Program-made: the position numbers and the translations under genes
Source: Thiotrichaceae bacterium
GTDB lineage: Bacteria > Pseudomonadota > Gammaproteobacteria > Thiotrichales > Thiotrichaceae
Assembly (NCBI GenBank): GCA_027008885.1
Contig: JALVDQ010000327.1
Location: 1-8,896, forward strand
DNA length: 8,896 nt
Direction: 5' to 3'
In this document: piece after piece, positions 1-5,938 of the stretch
Position numbering within the stretch: the stretch's first letter is position 1
How the letters are laid out: the number at the start of each line of letters is the position of its first letter
Notes under the pieces: model-generated
Seen by the model: only the letters and a program-made list of their open reading frames with translations
Databases searched by the model: none
What the model was told of the DNA's origin: nothing

Positions 1-1
1 C

Positions 2-469
2 TACTTTGTTGATGATACGGTAGTTCAGGCAGGCTACCCGCTGGATATGCGTTATGCAGGTCCTCGTGAGGCTTTGCTGCATGCGCTGTTCCGTCAAAAC
101 TACGGTTGTTCACACCAGATTGTTGGGCGTGACCATGCTGGCGTTAGTGACTACTACGGCCCATTTGATGCACACCATATTTTTGATGAAATCCCAAAAG
201 ATGCGCTTGAAACCCAGCCGCTGAAAATCGACTGGACTTTCTGGTGTGACAAATGTGACGGCATGGCTTCAATGAAGACCTGTCCACATGATGCGTCTGA
301 CCGCATGTTGCTTTCAGGTACGAAGTTGCGTAAAGCACTTTCTGAAGGTGAAGAAGTGTCAGAAAAATTCTCTCGTCCTGAAGTGCTTGAAATTCTGCGC
401 GAATATTATGCCGGAATTAAAGATGAAGATAAGGTTGAGATTAAGATGAGTGGCCATTCGGCCAAATGA
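2..469 (+). CDS. sat: Sulfate adenylyltransferase (ATP sulfurylase), dissimilatory type, C-terminal 155 residues
   Basis: The reading frame is open from the first complete codon at base 2, so this is the 3' part of a gene that starts outside the window; the family is usually about 400 residues. The family motif GRDHAGV is encoded at 125-145 and is followed by YYGPFDAH. A zinc-ribbon-like cluster, Cys-x2-Cys-x8-Cys-Pro-His, lies at 245-289, as in the bacterial/archaeal homo-oligomeric enzymes. The N-terminal QxRNPxH-type motif would be upstream and cannot be checked. In sulfur oxidisers the cytoplasmic enzyme converts APS and pyrophosphate to ATP and sulfate, the last step of sulfite oxidation. 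aprB and aprA follow on the same strand, which supports this role. The oxidative direction is inferred from the likely lifestyle, since the reaction is reversible. Confidence 0.95.
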   Translation, partial: YFVDDTVVQAGYPLDMRYAGPREALLHALFRQNYGCSHQIVGRDHAGVSDYYGPFDAHHIFDEIPKDALETQPLKIDWTFWCDKCDGMASMKTCPHDASDRMLLSGTKLRKALSEGEEVSEKFSRPEVLEILREYYAGIKDEDKVEIKMSGHSAK

Positions 470-478
470 TAATCCTGC

Positions 479-519
479 AAAAAAAGCCAGGCTATCTTCG
501 AGGGTGATCTGGCTTTTTT
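479..519 (+). terminator. Hairpin with T-run between sat and aprB (terminator or attenuator)
   Basis: Arms AAAAAAGCCAG (480-490) and CTGGCTTTTTT (509-519) are perfectly complementary, and an inner ATC/GAT (494-496 with 506-508) can extend the stem. The 3' arm ends in six T residues, which is the form of an intrinsic terminator. Only 41 bases separate its end from the aprB start, so little room is left for a separate aprB promoter. Partial read-through that sets the ratio of sat to aprBA transcripts is the likely effect (inference). Confidence 0.75.
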
Positions 520-550
520 GTAGATATTTTTGTAAGTAAGTAAAGCTAAA

Positions 551-554
551 GGAG
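551..554 (+). promoter_or_regulatory. Ribosome binding site of aprB
   Basis: AAAGGAG ends at 554, six bases before the ATG at 561. This is a strong Shine-Dalgarno match and fixes the start of aprB. Confidence 0.8.
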
Positions 555-560
555 TTAAAC

Positions 561-1028
561 ATGCCTACTTTTGTACGCACTGACAAGTGTGACGGATGTA
601 AGGGTGGTGATCGCACTGCTTGTATGTACATTTGTCCACACGACCTGATGAAGCTTGACGTTGACGGTTCTGAAACCGGTCACGAAATGAGAGCTTTTAA
701 CCAAGAGCCAGACCAATGTTGGGAGTGTTACTCCTGCGTTAAGATCTGTCCTCAAAATGCTATTGAAGCTCGTCACTATGCTGACATCGTACCACTGGGT
801 GGTTCTGTACAGCCTTTGCGTGGCGCTGATTCAATTATGTGGACGATCAAGTTCCGTAACGGCACAATGAAACGCTTCAAGTTCCCAATTCGCACGACAG
901 CTGAAGGATCAATTGATCCATACACTGGCAAACCAGAAGCTGATATTTCCAAAGTTGGCGAAGCAGGATTCTTTAACCTTGGTGGTGTTCAAAAGCCAGG
1001 TGATCGTAGCGAGCTAATCTGTCTGTAA
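561..1028 (+). CDS. aprB: Adenylylsulfate (APS) reductase, beta subunit
   Basis: This 155-residue iron-sulfur subunit passes electrons to or from the FAD of AprA in the cytoplasmic AprBA complex, which in sulfur oxidisers makes APS from sulfite and AMP. Two ferredoxin-like [4Fe-4S] motifs are visible: Cys10, Cys13, Cys21 and Cys25, and Cys53, Cys56, Cys59 and Cys63 (CWECYSCVKICP). Trp54 sits inside the second motif; a tryptophan in this area lies on the electron path in the Archaeoglobus structure. From about residue 75 onward comes the C-terminal region that wraps around AprA in known structures. Length is close to the family norm of about 150. The start has a strong ribosome binding site. 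aprA follows after 45 bases with no terminator between, so the two are surely co-transcribed. Confidence 0.97.
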   Translation: MPTFVRTDKCDGCKGGDRTACMYICPHDLMKLDVDGSETGHEMRAFNQEPDQCWECYSCVKICPQNAIEARHYADIVPLGGSVQPLRGADSIMWTIKFRNGTMKRFKFPIRTTAEGSIDPYTGKPEADISKVGEAGFFNLGGVQKPGDRSELICL

Positions 1029-1060
1029 GACCGGTTAGTAATAAATTAATCAAATTTTTA

Positions 1061-1064
1061 GAGG
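1061..1064 (+). promoter_or_regulatory. Ribosome binding site of aprA
   Basis: AGAGGA ends at 1065, eight bases before the ATG at 1074. It supports this start for aprA. Confidence 0.7.
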
Positions 1065-1073
1065 AATAATCAA

Positions 1074-3089
1074 ATGGCAGGTACATTTGGAGATCCAGAA
1101 GTCGTTGAAGAAAATATAGATATTTTAATCATCGGCGGTGGTATGGCAGCGTGTGGTGCTGCATATGAAATAATGCCTTGGTTGGAAGCAGCCAAGAAAG
1201 AAGGACATGATCTTTCAGTAAGACTGGTTGATAAAGCAGCGATGGATCGCTCTGGTGCGGTTGCACAGGGTCTCTCTGCAATCAACACATACATTGGTGA
1301 AGAACAGGATCCAGCGGATTATGCGCGTATGGTTTCTAACGACCTTATGGGTATTACGCGTGATGATTTGGCCTATGATGTAGGTCGCCACGTAGATGAC
1401 TCGGTACATCTTTTCGAAGAGTGGGGACTTCCAATCTGGAAAACACTTGACGATGGTACTCGTGTAGACGGCGCTCGCTGGCCGGCACAGGGTGGCAAGC
1501 TGCTTGTTGAAGGCGGTAAGCCAGTACGTTCAGGTAAATGGCAGATCATGATCAATGGTGAGTCATACAAGTGGATCGTTGCAGAAGCTGCAAAGAAAGC
1601 GATCGGCATGGACAACATCACTGAGCGTGTATTCGTTGTTAAGCTGGTTAACGACAAAAACAGAGAAAACACCATAGCTGGCGCAGTTGGCTTCTCAACT
1701 CGTGAAGACAAAGTTTATGTTTATACTGCAAAAGCAATTCTTCTTGTTGCTGGTGGTTGTGTAAACATCTTCCGTCCACGTTCAGTTGGTGAAGGTCAGG
1801 GTCGTGCATGGTATCCAGTATGGAACGCAGGTTCTACCTACACAATGGCAGCAGAAGCAGGTGCCGAGCTTACATTGATGGAAAATCGTTTCGTACCCGC
1901 TCGTTTTAAAGACGGCTATGGTCCTGTAGGTGCATGGTTCTTGCTGTTTAAAGCGGTTGCTACTAATGCATTCGGCGAAGTTTACATGGACAAGAACAAG
2001 GAGATGTTGAATGACTATCCTCCTTATGGTCAGGCAGCAGTACCTGCGTCATGTCTGCGTAACCACTTGATGCTTAAAGAAATGAAAGAAGGTCGCGGTC
2101 CAATGTATATGGATACCGTAACAGCACTTGCTAACCTTCGTGAAGAACTGACACCAAAAGAAGTTAAGCACCTTGAGGCAGAAGCCTGGGAAGACTTCCT
2201 TGATATGTGTGTTGGTCAGTGTGGTATCTGGGTTGGTGAGAACATTGAGCCTGAGAAGAAAAACTCTGAGCTTATGCCTACCGAGCCTTACCTGCTGGGT
2301 TCTCACTCTGGTTGTTGTGGTATCTGGGTTTCTGGTCCTACAGATGTGGGCGCGCCTACAACAGAAGAGCATGAAGACAAGGACAAGATTCCATCACACC
2401 TTCCTGAAGGCTGGAACTGGGGCTACCGTGGTATGACAACGGTTAACGGTCTGTTTACGGCTGCTGACGGTGTGGGTGCTTCTGGTCACAAGTTCTCATC
2501 TGGTTCACATGCTGAAGGTCGTCTGGCGGCCAAGGCAATGGTTCAGTACTGCATGGAAAATGATTACACACCTGAGCTGGATACATCTGTGGATGATCTG
2601 GTTGCTGAAATCTACCAGCCAGTAAGAACGTATCTTGAGCATAAAGATTACACAACTGCGATTGATGTTAACCCTAACTACATCACTCCTCGTATGCTTC
2701 AGTTCCGTCTGCAAAAAATCATGGACGAGTATGTAGCTGGTGTTGCAACTTACTACCAGACCAATGCTCACATGATGGCAGTAGCAGAAGAGAAGCTTGA
2801 GATGCTGAAGGAAGACGCACAGAAAATGCGTGCAAAAGACCTGCATGAACTTCTGCGTGCCTGGGAGAACTATCACAGAATCCTGACTGCTGAAGCTCAC
2901 ATGAAGCACATCCAGTTCCGTGAAGAGTCACGTTATCCTGGTTTCTACTACAGAACAGACTTCAACCTGATTGATGAAGAAAACTGGCACTGTTTCGTAA
3001 ACTCGGTTTATGATAAAGAAACCAAGACTTGGACTGTGTTCAAGCGTGCTCACAAAGACCTGGTTGACAAGTCCAAGTTATTCAAATAA
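1074..3089 (+). CDS. aprA: Adenylylsulfate (APS) reductase, alpha subunit
   Basis: This 671-residue flavoprotein is the catalytic subunit of AprBA, interconverting APS with sulfite plus AMP at FAD. It belongs to the fumarate reductase/succinate dehydrogenase flavoprotein superfamily. The dinucleotide-binding glycine motif IIGGGMAACGAA is at residues 19-30. The conserved segment DRSGAVAQGLSAINTYIG spans 58-75. Asn71, Arg272 (ENRFVPARFKDG) and His411 (GSHSGCCGIWVSGP) are in the expected places for the active-site Asn, Arg and His described in the Archaeoglobus enzyme; this assignment is by context, not alignment. The GHKFSSGSHAEGRLAAKAMV stretch near 471-490 is the late FAD-binding segment. The C-terminal helical domain (about 500-671) is intact. 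Length is normal, with no frameshift. It follows aprB directly and is closed by terminator hairpins. Confidence 0.98.
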   Translation: MAGTFGDPEVVEENIDILIIGGGMAACGAAYEIMPWLEAAKKEGHDLSVRLVDKAAMDRSGAVAQGLSAINTYIGEEQDPADYARMVSNDLMGITRDDLAYDVGRHVDDSVHLFEEWGLPIWKTLDDGTRVDGARWPAQGGKLLVEGGKPVRSGKWQIMINGESYKWIVAEAAKKAIGMDNITERVFVVKLVNDKNRENTIAGAVGFSTREDKVYVYTAKAILLVAGGCVNIFRPRSVGEGQGRAWYPVWNAGSTYTMAAEAGAELTLMENRFVPARFKDGYGPVGAWFLLFKAVATNAFGEVYMDKNKEMLNDYPPYGQAAVPASCLRNHLMLKEMKEGRGPMYMDTVTALANLREELTPKEVKHLEAEAWEDFLDMCVGQCGIWVGENIEPEKKNSELMPTEPYLLGSHSGCCGIWVSGPTDVGAPTTEEHEDKDKIPSHLPEGWNWGYRGMTTVNGLFTAADGVGASGHKFSSGSHAEGRLAAKAMVQYCMENDYTPELDTSVDDLVAEIYQPVRTYLEHKDYTTAIDVNPNYITPRMLQFRLQKIMDEYVAGVATYYQTNAHMMAVAEEKLEMLKEDAQKMRAKDLHELLRAWENYHRILTAEAHMKHIQFREESRYPGFYYRTDFNLIDEENWHCFVNSVYDKETKTWTVFKRAHKDLVDKSKLFK

Positions 3090-3098
3090 TTGAATAAG

Positions 3099-3121
3099 CT
3101 AAATCTGCATTGGCAGTTTAG
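3099..3121 (+). other. Imperfect hairpin just after aprA
   Basis: CTAAA (3099-3103) pairs with TTTAG (3117-3121) and CTGC (3105-3108) with GCAG (3113-3116), with one bulged T and a four-base loop. It lies between the aprA stop and the stronger terminator. It has no long T-run of its own, so it may stabilise the 3' end rather than terminate. Confidence 0.5.
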
Positions 3122-3128
3122 TTGAGAC

Positions 3129-3162
3129 AAAATCCGGACATCGAAAGATGTTCGGATTTTTT
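3129..3162 (+). terminator. Intrinsic terminator of the sat-aprBA unit
   Basis: A 14-base stem, AAAATCCGGACATC (3129-3142) with GATGTTCGGATTTT (3147-3160), has one G-U pair and a GAAA tetraloop, and is followed by more T residues to 3162. This is a clear rho-independent terminator at the correct distance after aprA. Confidence 0.88.
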
Positions 3163-3196
3163 CATTATAGGAAATCAAAACCTTATAGATTTTATC

Positions 3197-3226
3197 GTTA
3201 ATCAAATAACATGTTGTATGATTAAC
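3197..3226. promoter_or_regulatory. 30-bp dyad-symmetric site, candidate operator
   Basis: Perfect 8-base arms GTTAATCA (3197-3204) and TGATTAAC (3219-3226) flank a central palindrome AACATGTT (3208-3215) that shares the same symmetry centre between 3211 and 3212. In all, 26 of 30 positions are symmetric. The site lies 38 bases before the start codon at 3264 and overlaps a possible -35 element, as expected for a repressor operator. There is no T-run, so it is not a terminator. The binding protein is not known to me. Confidence 0.5.
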
Positions 3227-3241
3227 CATCGAATTTATATA
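3214..3241 (+). promoter_or_regulatory. Possible sigma-70 promoter for the cysteine-cluster gene
   Basis: TTGTAT (3214-3219) and TATATA (3236-3241) are separated by 16 bases, giving a moderate match to -35 and -10 boxes. Transcription would begin near 3248, leaving a very short leader before the ribosome binding site at 3251-3255. The -35 overlaps the right arm of the dyad site. The region is AT-rich, so a chance match is possible. Confidence 0.3.
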
Positions 3242-3263
3242 CCCCCAAGCGAAGGTACAAAAA

Positions 3264-4232
3264 ATGAGTAGCGAAAAAATTGAAATACCAGAAGATATGC
3301 AAAGCAGTCTGGTACCTGAAATATTAAGTCTGGACAGCAAGATTAATTTTCGTTGTCATAAAAATATTTCTTGCTACAACCAATGCTGTAAACAGGCGGA
3401 TATTACACTGACAGCCTATGATATTGTGCGCATGAAACAGCATTTTGGCATTGATTCAAGTGAGTTTTTAAAAAAATACACCGTGCCTTTTGAAATGGAT
3501 TCACACGGTACGCCCGGTGTAAAAATGCGCACAGACGACAATAGCGTCTGTATTCACATGACCGAGGAAGGTTGCGGCATATATGAAAACAGACCCTCTG
3601 CCTGTCGCTATTATGGTCTGGGAGTTATGTCGCGTCGTGACCAGGGATCAAGCGAAGATTATTACGTTTACTTTAGAAACAAAGAAGACATTTGCAAAGG
3701 CTGGGACGAAGAAGATGCTGAAACCACGGTCGCCGAATATCGTAAAGATCAGGGACTGGAAGTTTATGATGAATACAACCGTGAATGGATGCAACTGATT
3801 TTAAAGAAAAAATCTGCGGGTTACTCGATAGGAAAGCCCTCCGAAATGAGTATGCAGCTTTTCTTTATGGCAAGTTATGATCTGGATCGCTTTAAACGCT
3901 TTATTACCAGCCCGGCTTTTTCAAAAGTCTATCTACTGAAAGAAGAAGAGCTGGAAAAAATAACCAGCAATGACGTTGAGCTAATGATCTTTGGCTATAT
4001 CTTTATGCGTCATGTGTTATTTGGCGAAGAATCTATCCCGATGGTCGAAAACGCCTATGAAAAACGCTATGAAGAACGCAAAGAAATCATTGAAATGCGG
4101 CGCAAGGTTGAAATTGCCGAATACGAAAAAAAGCAGGAAGAGCTAAAAAGAGAAGCACTCAGAATTGATGAAGAAAGGCTGGACGATGGGCATGATGCCG
4201 ATTCTTGCCATGGAGACTCATGCAAAACCTGA
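3264..4232 (+). CDS. YkgJ-family cysteine-cluster protein (putative Zn/Fe-chelating domain) with C-terminal extension
   Basis: The 322-residue product has the cysteine pattern of the YkgJ/UPF0153 family in its first 120 residues: Cys31, Cys37, Cys41 and Cys42 (CHKNISCYNQCC), then Cys96, Cys104 and Cys114 within the signature GCGIYENRPSACRYYGLG. Cys144 follows. Such domains are thought to bind zinc or iron, but their biochemical role is unsettled. Residues about 190-260 form a helical region without clear homology to my eye. Residues about 262-306 are highly charged (Glu/Lys/Arg) and probably a long helix or coiled coil. The tail HDADSCHGDSCKT adds Cys315 and Cys320 with nearby His and Asp, a possible second metal site. 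No signal peptide or membrane segment is seen, so it is likely cytoplasmic. GAAGG at 3251-3255 fixes the start. Its end overlaps the next gene. Confidence 0.8.
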   Translation: MSSEKIEIPEDMQSSLVPEILSLDSKINFRCHKNISCYNQCCKQADITLTAYDIVRMKQHFGIDSSEFLKKYTVPFEMDSHGTPGVKMRTDDNSVCIHMTEEGCGIYENRPSACRYYGLGVMSRRDQGSSEDYYVYFRNKEDICKGWDEEDAETTVAEYRKDQGLEVYDEYNREWMQLILKKKSAGYSIGKPSEMSMQLFFMASYDLDRFKRFITSPAFSKVYLLKEEELEKITSNDVELMIFGYIFMRHVLFGEESIPMVENAYEKRYEERKEIIEMRRKVEIAEYEKKQEELKREALRIDEERLDDGHDADSCHGDSCKT

Positions 4233-4735
4233 AAAATAACAAAGTCACAGTCGCTGTTATCTCAGATACGCACGCACACCTCGATAATCGGGTTGCCGAG
4301 ATTATAAAAAGCTGTGATATTGCCGTGCACGCGGGCGATATTTGCGGAACTGATATACTGGAGTCAATGCAGCCAAAATCAGGCAAGGTCTATGCGGTAA
4401 CAGGCAATAATGACCCTTACTGTCATATCAGCAAAAAACAGCTTCCCGAAGTGCTTAGCTTTGAAGTGCCTGGTGGAAAAATAACGGTAGAGCACGGTCA
4501 TGGGCACGGCTCGCATCAGCCTTCGCATGAATCACTAAGAAAAATGCACCCTGATTCAAAACTGATTATTTATGGACATACCCATAAAAAAATCGTCGAT
4601 CAGAGCGCACAACCCTGGATAGTAAACCCCGGAGCCGCAGGGAAAACCAGAACACATGGCGGACCCTCCTGCCTGGTAATTATTTGTTCAAAAGATCAAG
4701 AATGGGAAATAGTTAAACACCGCTTTAGCGAATAA
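4220..4735 (+). CDS. YfcE/MJ0936-type metallophosphoesterase
   Basis: The 171-residue product has the complete metal-binding set of the small calcineurin-like phosphodiesterases: Asp16 and His18 (SDTHAH), Asp40 (HAGD), Asn64 in GNND (62-65), His94 (GHGHG, 93-97), and His120 and His122 (GHTH, 119-122). It presumably binds two Mn/Fe-type ions and cleaves phosphodiester or phosphomonoester bonds; the natural substrate is unknown. I chose ATG 4220, with GGAG at 4212-4215, giving a 13-base overlap with the upstream gene. A TTG at 4205 is in frame and would add five residues, but it is a weaker start. The overlap implies translational coupling with the cysteine-cluster protein. A His-rich stretch, EHGHGHGSHQPSH (91-103), includes the metal ligands. 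Confidence 0.9.
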   Translation: MQNLKNNKVTVAVISDTHAHLDNRVAEIIKSCDIAVHAGDICGTDILESMQPKSGKVYAVTGNNDPYCHISKKQLPEVLSFEVPGGKITVEHGHGHGSHQPSHESLRKMHPDSKLIIYGHTHKKIVDQSAQPWIVNPGAAGKTRTHGGPSCLVIICSKDQEWEIVKHRFSE

Positions 4736-4743
4736 AAAAATAT

Positions 4744-4766
4744 AAAAAAAAGGGGGGGGATGGGTG
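4744..4766. repeat. A8-G8 homopolymer tract with flank, inverted copy of a tract in tolB
   Basis: Eight A (4744-4751) run into eight G (4752-4759), followed by ATGGGT. The reverse complement matches tolB-region bases 7953-7973 exactly for 21 bases (ACCCAT, then eight C, then seven T), and similar A/T-rich sequence continues on both copies. The tract lies just after the phosphoesterase stop in the convergent gap, and no gene starts from it. Confidence 0.7.
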
Positions 4767-4771
4767 TTTCT

Positions 4772-4799
4772 GAGGACTGAAGACAGAGGACTGAGAACA
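4772..4799. repeat. Two tandem 14-bp purine-rich units
   Basis: GAGGACTGAAGACA (4772-4785) is followed directly by GAGGACTGAGAACA (4786-4799), 12 of 14 bases identical, and a degenerate remnant GAAACAGAG continues to 4808. It is intergenic and of unknown function. The rest of the 4736-4901 gap holds no gene and no convincing terminator for either convergent unit; only a weak CTGT/ACAG hairpin is seen at 4880-4891. Confidence 0.6.
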
Positions 4800-4901
4800 G
4801 AAACAGAGCATGTAGTCTGCGTTGAGGATACGAAATGCGGAATGGCGTATTTTTTATAGCTATTCAGCGTAAACGAAGACTGTTCAGACAGGCTTTGCAG
4901 A

Positions 4902-5744
4902 TTAGTGACCCGCTGCTTTCATTTTTTCAAGGCGTTTCTTTGCCAGCATCACTGCATTTTTATTGTCAGGAAAATAGCGTAAAACATCTTCAAAAGTCCG
5001 TCGCGCAAACTTCCAGTTTTTTAGGGCATAAAAGCTGTAGCCCAGTTTTATTGCTGCATCAGGAGCTTTGTCGCTGTATTTGTAATTTTGTAGTACCTTG
5101 ATAAATTCCTGCACTGCTCCCCTGTAATTATTGTGTGAGTACATAATCTCACCAATCCAGTATTGTGCATTGGCTGCCAGAGGGCTGTCAGGCTGGAGCT
5201 TTATATATTCTCTAAACGCCTTGGTAGCAGCTGATGGTGACTTTTTCATTAGCACAAAAGCATCCTGGTATACGGCTTTTTCATAAGCGCTAGGTGCTCT
5301 GGTTTTTTTGCTTTTGCCTTTTGTTCCCGCTTTTGCCTGTGAATCAACGTTTTTGTTATTGACAGGGTTGTTGTTTTTCTGTGGTTTGCCAGGTTGCGGC
5401 GTAGCGGCTGCTTTTACAGGTACAGGTTTTTTGCCGACTATTTTAACCCTGGGTTGCGGTGTTTTTTTTTGTGTGCTTTGTGGTGTGGTATGCGACTTGT
5501 TTAGATTTTGTATTTCATCTATGCGTTCATCAATATTTAAAAAGCCCTGCTTTTGAAGATCTTTTAGGCGCTTGATTTCATGTGTTAAAACTTCATTTTC
5601 GCCATGCAGTTCACGTATTTTTCTTTCCAGATTCTCCAGGCGTTGCAGTATTTGGGCAATAGACTCGGCACTCACCTCTGCACGGGCAAATGAAAATGAA
5701 AATAGTAGTAATGTGATTAACAAGCCATAAAACAGTTTATTCAT
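4902..5744 (-). CDS. cpoB: Tol-Pal system periplasmic coordinator CpoB (YbgF)
   Basis: This 280-residue periplasmic protein is the last gene of the Tol-Pal cluster; in E. coli CpoB links Tol-Pal constriction with peptidoglycan synthesis by PBP1B. A Sec signal peptide, MNKLFYGLLITLLLFSFSFA, ends at about Ala22 (ARA, then EVSAE). Residues about 25-82 form a heptad-like coiled coil (LQRLENLERKIRELHGENE), the trimerisation region of the family. Residues about 84-150 are a Pro/Lys/Gln/Asn-rich linker. Three TPR-like repeats fill the C-terminus: about 153-187, 190-224 and 227-262. The start is supported by AAAGGAAG on the minus strand (about 5751-5758). Length is close to the usual 250-280. It lies 194 bases after pal, with a long hairpin between. 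Confidence 0.93.
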   Translation of the reverse strand: MNKLFYGLLITLLLFSFSFARAEVSAESIAQILQRLENLERKIRELHGENEVLTHEIKRLKDLQKQGFLNIDERIDEIQNLNKSHTTPQSTQKKTPQPRVKIVGKKPVPVKAAATPQPGKPQKNNNPVNNKNVDSQAKAGTKGKSKKTRAPSAYEKAVYQDAFVLMKKSPSAATKAFREYIKLQPDSPLAANAQYWIGEIMYSHNNYRGAVQEFIKVLQNYKYSDKAPDAAIKLGYSFYALKNWKFARRTFEDVLRYFPDNKNAVMLAKKRLEKMKAAGH

Positions 5745-5794
5745 TCCTTATCTTCCTTTGATTAAAACCTGAATCCATGAGGGCGGGAGCCTGA

Positions 5795-5866
5795 GCATAA
5801 TCCGGCAGAAGCGTGACATAATGCCGATTATACTGGATTATGTCACGCTTCTACCGTGATTATAGC
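5795..5866. repeat. Long stem-loop (extended inverted repeat) between pal and cpoB
   Basis: The core arms AGAAGCGTGACATAAT (5807-5822) and ATTATGTCACGCTTCT (5837-5852) are perfectly complementary over 16 bases with a 14-base loop. Outside the core, CGG/CCG pairs after one C/A mismatch and ATAATC/GATTAT pairs after a bulged T, so about 25 pairs extend from 5797 to 5863. GC/GC can be added at 5795-5796 and 5865-5866. On the transcribed minus strand no T-run follows, so it is not a standard terminator. It could be an mRNA-processing or stability element, or a REP/MITE-like repeat. The loop contains TATAAT on the minus strand, without a good -35. Confidence 0.8.
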
Positions 5867-5894
5867 ACTTTCTTTCTGAAAAACAGCGATGCCG

Positions 5895-5921
5895 GACTCA
5901 GCTTTTCCGCAGTAGACTCAG
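5895..5921. repeat. Short direct repeat GACTCAG after pal
   Basis: GACTCAG occurs at 5895-5901 and 5915-5921, 20 bases apart, in the non-coding stretch between pal and the long stem-loop. It is short enough to be chance. Confidence 0.3.
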
Positions 5922-5938
5922 TATCTTCGGAGAGCTTT

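Noticed and set aside
2173..2436. Plus-strand frame of 87 residues inside aprA
   Set aside because: It is an alternative frame inside a strongly conserved AprA region, with no independent features.
4205..4219. TTG start adding five residues to the phosphoesterase
   Set aside because: ATG at 4220 has GGAG just upstream and gives the usual short N-terminus before the first metal-binding motif.
4736..4901. tRNA gene, as sometimes found after ybgF
   Set aside because: No cloverleaf arms, TTC-loop sequence or acceptor pairing were found in the gap.
4835..5101. Open frame on the plus strand of 88 residues overlapping the 3' end of cpoB
   Set aside because: It is mostly antisense to the clearly coding TPR part of cpoB, has no ribosome binding site and no recognisable domain.
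5827..5855. Possible promoter for cpoB from TATAAT in the hairpin loop
   Set aside because: At 17-18 bp spacing the -35 position reads GGTAGA or CGGTAG, a poor match; the GTGACA in the stem is only 8 bp away. Kept only as a remark.
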